In this document: positions 14,550-18,456 of the stretch, piece after piece
How the letters are laid out: each line of letters begins with the position of its first letter
How positions within the stretch are numbered: position 1 is the first letter of the stretch
Assembly (NCBI GenBank): GCA_002390165.1
Contig: DGOU01000163.1
Span: 1 to 18,456 of the forward strand
From: Lutibacter sp. UBA4458
GTDB lineage: Bacteria; Bacteroidota; Bacteroidia; Flavobacteriales; Flavobacteriaceae
Reading direction: 5' to 3'
Length of the DNA: 18,456 nucleotides
Position numbers and translations under genes: made by a program
The notes under the pieces: generated by a model
Seen by the model: only the letters and a program-made list of their open reading frames with translations
What the model was told of the DNA's origin: nothing
Databases searched by the model: none

Positions 14550-16817
14550 ATGGTAAAAAAACAACTATTAACAATAATTTTTACACTTGTAGTAAGCATT
14601 ACCTTTGCACAATTAACTAGTTTTAAAGGGAAAGTAGTAACAAAACAAACAAATGAACCTATTGAAAATGTTACTGTAAAATCAAAAATTAATAATTACA
14701 CAATAACTAATAAGTTAGGAGAATTTAAATTAGAGGCTAAGTCTTCATCCAAAGTTACTTTTTCTCATGTAGGCTATAAATCTAAAACTGTTTATATAAA
14801 AAACAACATGGTTATAGCATTACAACCTGCTCAAATAGAATTAAATGAAATTTTAGTATCTGCAAATCCGTTAGAAGATATATCCCAATCTAATGTAATT
14901 AATGATGCCGAAAAACGAATTAGTCAGCCAAGAAGTGTTGGAAGTTTATTTAAAGATATTAATGGTTTTGGTATTGTAAAACGAGGCGCTTATGCTTCTG
15001 AACCTGTATTTAGGGCATTTAAATACGAACAATTAAATGTTCAATATGATGGGGGTATGAAAGTTTTAAATGCTTGCCCAAACAGAATGGATCCTATTAC
15101 TACTCACGTAATTCCGGAAGAGGTTGAAAAAATTGAAATAGTAAAAGGTCCTTTTACTGTTCGATTTGGATCAAATTTTGGCGGAATTATAAATCTTGTA
15201 ACTAAAAACCCTTCTAAAAATCAATATGGATTTCATGGAAGTGTTGAAGGAGGTTATGAAACTAACGGCAGTAATTATGTTAATGGCGTTAATTTATTTT
15301 ATGCCAATAAAAAATTTGATGTACAGCTTAACGGTTCGCATCGTGATTTTAGCAACTATACTGATGGAAATGGAACAGAAGTTCCTTCCTCTTTTAGAAC
15401 CAATGATTATTCTGTTAAAGTAGGAATAAATCCAACGGAAAAACAAAGAATTCAGTTAACGTGGAGGCAATCTTATGGTAGCGATATTGACCATGCAGGT
15501 TTGCCTATGGACTCTCCTTTTGACAACAGTTTATTGGCAGGTTTAGATTATAAGATTACAGATTTAACCAATAAAATTCAGAGCTTTACTTTTAAAACAT
15601 TTTACTCATATGTAGATCATTTAATGACCAATGAAAAACGTCCTGCGTTTAATATGGTTGAAGCAGAAACTCCAGTTAATTCTTGGGTTTATGGTGGAAA
15701 AACTGAGTTTACAATTAAAATTGCAAATCAATCTAAATTATTTGTAGGTGCAGATGCAAATTTAATTGAAAGAAAAGGGAATAGAACTAGACTTGTAAAA
15801 ATGATGAATGGTATGATGATGATGCCTCCAAAAACTTTTGTAGATGAAGTTTGGCAAGATGGTAGTTTAAATGATGTAGGTGTTTTTACACAAGGTAAAT
15901 TTAAAATTGATAATGATTTTTCTATATCTTCAGGAATTAGAGCAGATTTTATAAGTACTTCTATTGAGGATCCAGCTACGGATTTTGAAGCACTTTATGG
16001 AGGTAATATACCAAGTGAAAATGAAATTAACCTTAGTGGAAATATTTCTTTTAAATATCAGCAAAATGGTTTTCAAACACAATTAGCATTTGGTAGAGGT
16101 GTAAAAACCGCATCTATGATTGAGCGTTATATTAATCATTTTAATGTAGGAGTTGATCCTTATGAATATGTAGGTAATCCTAATTTGAAACCTGAGGTTA
16201 ATAATCAAATAGAATGGTCATTTAGTAAAAACTTATCTCATTTTAAATTAAGCGGAACTGTTTATCATTCTTTCTTAGAAGATTATATTTCAGCAGAAGT
16301 TAATACATCTATTCCACGTAAATTTATGGCAACAACGCCACCTATTTATACAAAACAATTTGTGAATTTAAATAAAGCCTCACAAACTGGATTTGAATTT
16401 AACATGGATTATAAAGCTTCTCAAAACCTAAGTTTTACTTCAAGTATTTCCTATACAAATGGTGAAAATAAGGATATAAATGAACCGTTACCTCAAATTC
16501 CTCCTTTTATGGCAATACTTAGTGCAAAATATGAAAATAATAAATTTTGGATTGCTTTAAATACCAGATTGGTTGCAAAACAAAATAGAATTTCAAATTC
16601 CTTTATGGAAACTGAAACTCCCGGTTTTGGCACTATGGATTTAAGAGCTGGTTTTGAACCAATACATAATTTAACCGTTGGCTTTGCAGCCTTAAATATT
16701 TTTGATAAAGCTTATTATGAGCATTTAAATTATTCATTTAAAGGATCTAATACCTTATCTGGTAAAATTTTAGAGCCTGGAAGAAATTTCACTACTTACA
16801 TTAAATATAAGTTTTAA
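14550..16817 (+). CDS. TonB-dependent outer-membrane receptor, OprC/NosA-like, probable copper uptake
   Basis: A 755-residue TonB receptor: signal peptide 1-20 (cleaved before Gln21), a CarboxypepD_reg-like domain at 25-92, a TonB-box-like stretch IELNEILVSA (96-105), a plug at about 112-222 (EKIEIVKGPFTVRFGSNFGG) and a barrel to the terminal Phe. The key sight is Cys176-Pro-Asn-Arg-Met180 followed by Asp-Pro, and His357-Leu-Met359 in SYVDHLMTN. Family knowledge: Pseudomonas OprC binds copper through Cys143/Met147 (CxxxM) and His323/Met325 (HxM); the spacing between the motifs, 176 residues there and 177 here, agrees. A stretch with six Met in eight residues (418-425, MMNGMMMM) probably lies in an extracellular loop and could gather copper. 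It follows the small Cys/His gene and two inverted repeats, and ends with a strong terminator. Copper import is inferred from motifs; substrate is not proven. Confidence 0.85.
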   Translation: MVKKQLLTIIFTLVVSITFAQLTSFKGKVVTKQTNEPIENVTVKSKINNYTITNKLGEFKLEAKSSSKVTFSHVGYKSKTVYIKNNMVIALQPAQIELNEILVSANPLEDISQSNVINDAEKRISQPRSVGSLFKDINGFGIVKRGAYASEPVFRAFKYEQLNVQYDGGMKVLNACPNRMDPITTHVIPEEVEKIEIVKGPFTVRFGSNFGGIINLVTKNPSKNQYGFHGSVEGGYETNGSNYVNGVNLFYANKKFDVQLNGSHRDFSNYTDGNGTEVPSSFRTNDYSVKVGINPTEKQRIQLTWRQSYGSDIDHAGLPMDSPFDNSLLAGLDYKITDLTNKIQSFTFKTFYSYVDHLMTNEKRPAFNMVEAETPVNSWVYGGKTEFTIKIANQSKLFVGADANLIERKGNRTRLVKMMNGMMMMPPKTFVDEVWQDGSLNDVGVFTQGKFKIDNDFSISSGIRADFISTSIEDPATDFEALYGGNIPSENEINLSGNISFKYQQNGFQTQLAFGRGVKTASMIERYINHFNVGVDPYEYVGNPNLKPEVNNQIEWSFSKNLSHFKLSGTVYHSFLEDYISAEVNTSIPRKFMATTPPIYTKQFVNLNKASQTGFEFNMDYKASQNLSFTSSISYTNGENKDINEPLPQIPPFMAILSAKYENNKFWIALNTRLVAKQNRISNSFMETETPGFGTMDLRAGFEPIHNLTVGFAALNIFDKAYYEHLNYSFKGSNTLSGKILEPGRNFTTYIKYKF

Positions 16818-16839
16818 GTAAGTATTGTTTTTGTTTGTT

Positions 16840-16873
16840 AAACCACAGAAGTGAAATTTCTGTGGTTTTTTTT
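16840..16873 (+). terminator. Rho-independent terminator after the TonB receptor
   Basis: A perfect 11-base stem, AAACCACAGAA (16840-16850) with TTCTGTGGTTT (16858-16868), a 7-base loop and an eight-T run at 16866-16873. It starts 23 bases after the receptor stop and is the only strong terminator in the window, isolating the receptor from the hydrolase gene. Confidence 0.9.
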
Positions 16874-16922
16874 ATGAATTAAATTTAGTAAATTGCAGTA
16901 AACCATCTAAACATAACTTACC

Positions 16923-17603
16923 ATGAAAATCACCTATTTAGGTCATGCCAGCTTAAGCATTGAAACCAAAGATAAAACCTTGTTAGTCGATCCTTTTATT
17001 TCTGGAAATGAATTAGCAAAAGATATTGACATTAATAAATTACAAGCCGATTATATTTTAGTTACTCATGCACATCAAGATCATATTTTAGATGTAGAAG
17101 CTATTGCAAAAAGAACAGGAGCTAAAGTAATTTCAAATTTTGAAATTGTTACATATTTTGAAGCAAAAGGAATTGAAGGGCATCCAATGAATCATGGTGG
17201 GAAATGGCATTTTGATTTTGGTACTCTTCATTATACAAATGCAATTCACTCTAGTTCTTTTCCTGATGGTAATTATGGTGGTCAGCCTGGAGGTTTTGTA
17301 ATTGAAACTAAGCATCACAGATTGTATATTGCAGGAGATACCGCATTGAGTTATGATATGAAGTTAATTCCTGAAGTTATAGGCGAATTAGATTTAGCAA
17401 TTTTACCTATTGGAGATAATTTTACTATGGGAATTGAGGAAGCAATTAAAGCAAGTACTTTTTTAAATTGTAATAAAGTTTTAGGATATCATTATGATAC
17501 TTTTGGCTATATTAAAATTGATCATAAAAAAGCTTTTGAAAAATTTTCAAATGCAAAAAAAGAACTTTATTTATTACCAATAGGTGACAATATGAAGTTG
17601 TAA
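16923..17603 (+). CDS. UPF0173-type metal-dependent hydrolase (metallo-beta-lactamase fold)
   Basis: A 226-residue cytosolic protein of the metallo-beta-lactamase superfamily, UPF0173 (YtkL-like) group. Seen: KITYLGHASLSIE at the N terminus; LLVDPFISGN (20-29); the metal motif THAHQDH at 48-54 with His49, His51, Asp53 and His54; His109 in AIHSSSF; Asp139 in AGDT; and His190 in GYHYDTFG. The full dinuclear metal site is thus present and the length is normal for the family. Its substrate is not known; members are often annotated only as metal-dependent hydrolases. It is single, behind the receptor terminator; TAAATTTA at 16880-16887 is one base off the -7 consensus and may be its promoter. Confidence 0.9.
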   Translation: MKITYLGHASLSIETKDKTLLVDPFISGNELAKDIDINKLQADYILVTHAHQDHILDVEAIAKRTGAKVISNFEIVTYFEAKGIEGHPMNHGGKWHFDFGTLHYTNAIHSSSFPDGNYGGQPGGFVIETKHHRLYIAGDTALSYDMKLIPEVIGELDLAILPIGDNFTMGIEEAIKASTFLNCNKVLGYHYDTFGYIKIDHKKAFEKFSNAKKELYLLPIGDNMKL

Positions 17604-17616
17604 AAACTTTTAATTA

Positions 17617-17825
17617 TCATATAATAAGTAATTTTAAAAACCACCCAATTTCACTTAATAAATTTGCTGCTAAATTTCCAATTCCCATGGCAATTGAAGC
17701 AATGGTGTCTTTTAAACTATACGTCTTTGGTTCTTTTTTATAAATGGCAATTCCTTCCATAATTACTGTTACAAAAAAAATGGTACCGAGTAATAAATTA
17801 AATTAGGAATATTTGGTACGTGCAT
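17617..17825 (-). pseudogene. Frameshifted N-terminal remnant of a sterol-desaturase-like membrane protein
   Basis: On the - strand an ATG at 17823-17825 opens a frame reading MHVPNIPNLIYYSVPFFL and then a stop. Shifting one base at the eight-A run (17773-17780 on +) continues in sense as FVTVIMEGIAIYKKEP, then TYSLKDTIASIAMGIGNLAAN, stopping at 17617-17619. Adding one T to the run would join both into 69 residues. The N terminus, with a hydrophobic start, a Lys-rich turn and the LKDTIAS-MGIGN segment, resembles flavobacterial sterol-desaturase/fatty-acid-hydroxylase proteins, but those run to about 300 residues or more and carry His boxes that are absent here. So it is both frameshifted and truncated, ending 14 bases from the hydrolase stop. 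A sequencing error could explain the frameshift but not the missing C terminus. Confidence 0.6.
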
Positions 17826-17897
17826 AAAAAATGGTTTATTTCTTCGTAAGATAAATAAATTTTTAAATATTTGTACCTTTCTATTTTAAACTTTATA

Positions 17898-18456
17898 ATG
17901 AAAGCAGTTTATCAAAAACATATATTACAATTTAAACAAGCAAGCGGTACTTCAAGAGGTGTTTTAAAAACAAAAGAAACCTATTTTTTAAAAATTAGTA
18001 ATGCTACTAATTTTGGAATAGGAGAATGTGCAGTTTTTAGAAGTTTAAGTGCGGATGATGTGCCTAATTATGAAGAAAAATTGCAATGGCTATGCAGTAA
18101 TATTAATAGAAATAAGGAGGTTTTGTTAAACGATTTAAAAGCATTTCCTTCCATACAATTTGGTTTAGAGCAAGCCTTGTTATCTTTACAAAGTAAAACT
18201 TCTTTTGAATTATTTCCTTCTAAATTTACGCAATCTAAAGATGCTATTGCTATTAACGGATTAATTTGGATGGGAGAAAAATCTTTTATGAAACAACAAA
18301 TAAAAGATAAATTAAAAGCTGGATTTTCGGTTATTAAAATGAAAATAGGTGCCATTGATTTTGAAACAGAAATCAATTTATTAAAAAGTATTAGGAAAGA
18401 ATATTCTACCAAAGAAATTGAATTGCGCGTAGATGCAAATGGAGCTTTTTCTCCAA
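17898..18456 (+). CDS. menC: o-Succinylbenzoate synthase, N-terminal part (3' end outside window)
   Basis: MenC dehydrates SHCHC to o-succinylbenzoate in menaquinone synthesis. The frame runs from the ATG at 17898 off the window end, 186 codons plus one base. It is an enolase-superfamily protein: an N-terminal capping part (about 1-110, with FGIGECAVFRSLSADD at 39-54) and the start of the barrel. Active-site residues visible are Lys147 and Lys149 in VIKMKIG (the KxK motif) and the first metal ligand Asp179 in RVDANGAF. The rest of the metal site lies beyond the window. The start has no Shine-Dalgarno sequence. Other enolase-family functions such as dipeptide epimerase are possible, but the sequence and the presence of menA in the window favour MenC. 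Confidence 0.88.
   Translation, partial: MKAVYQKHILQFKQASGTSRGVLKTKETYFLKISNATNFGIGECAVFRSLSADDVPNYEEKLQWLCSNINRNKEVLLNDLKAFPSIQFGLEQALLSLQSKTSFELFPSKFTQSKDAIAINGLIWMGEKSFMKQQIKDKLKAGFSVIKMKIGAIDFETEINLLKSIRKEYSTKEIELRVDANGAFSP

Noticed and set aside
15226..15423. 65-codon frame within the TonB receptor gene
   Set aside because: Out-of-frame shadow of the receptor barrel; Met-rich only because of the local codons.
17802..17877. Repeated AATATTTGGTAC / AATATTTGTACC strings as a divergent operator before menC
   Set aside because: The two copies are short and AT-rich, and one overlaps the start of the broken desaturase-like remnant; no further symmetry supports an operator.
18068..18412. 114-codon open frame antisense to menC
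   Set aside because: The sense strand encodes a clear enolase-superfamily sequence with active-site residues; the antisense product has no recognisable feature.
1..18456. Mobile element, phage, toxin-antitoxin or defence system, CRISPR array
   Set aside because: No transposase, integrase, nuclease, regularly spaced repeats or target-site duplications were seen; gene content is core metabolism, envelope and metal uptake.

Overview
The window is AT-rich and reads as the chromosome of a member of the Bacteroidota, most likely Flavobacteriaceae. The grounds are the protein families present (two-part TamB and LptD envelope machinery, a CarboxypepD_reg-type TonB receptor, menaquinone genes), the lack of Shine-Dalgarno sequences, and repeated matches to the Bacteroidota -7 promoter element TAnnTTTG in front of genes. 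No tRNA, rRNA, CRISPR array, insertion sequence or phage gene is visible. Genus cannot be fixed from the sequence alone.

Layout. Positions 1-5201 (+) carry the 3' end of tamB, a sugar-nucleotide type nucleotidyltransferase, and then a carbohydrate block: pfkA, a secreted protein of unknown function, gapA and mgsA. The unknown secreted protein lies 1 base after pfkA and overlaps gapA by 8 bases, so it is locked into the glycolytic transcript. Positions 5198-8356 (-) hold ridA and lptD. Positions 8458-10608 (+) hold an N-acetylmuramoyl-L-alanine amidase with a SPOR domain and a lone MCE/MlaD-type lipid-transport protein. Together with tamB and lptD this makes an envelope-biogenesis neighbourhood. 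Positions 10864-13946 (+) hold a membrane-anchored [4Fe-4S] protein, its CCG-domain partner, and menA 29 bases later: a probable quinone-linked electron-transfer pair next to a menaquinone-synthesis gene.

The most interesting part is 13979-16873. It encodes a small exported Cys/His protein (C-x9-C-x3-C plus an HxxHxH cluster) with its own promoter, two back-to-back perfect inverted repeats, and a TonB-dependent receptor followed by a strong terminator. The receptor carries CxxxM at residues 176-180 and HxM at 357-359, the two halves of the copper site described for Pseudomonas OprC, and a Met-rich stretch at 418-425. I read this as a copper-acquisition module whose small partner protein has no described role that I know of.

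The window ends with a UPF0173 metallo-beta-lactamase-fold hydrolase, a short frameshifted and truncated remnant that looks like the N terminus of a sterol-desaturase-type membrane protein on the - strand, and the 5' part of menC, a second menaquinone gene. Apart from the copper module, most of the window is housekeeping content.
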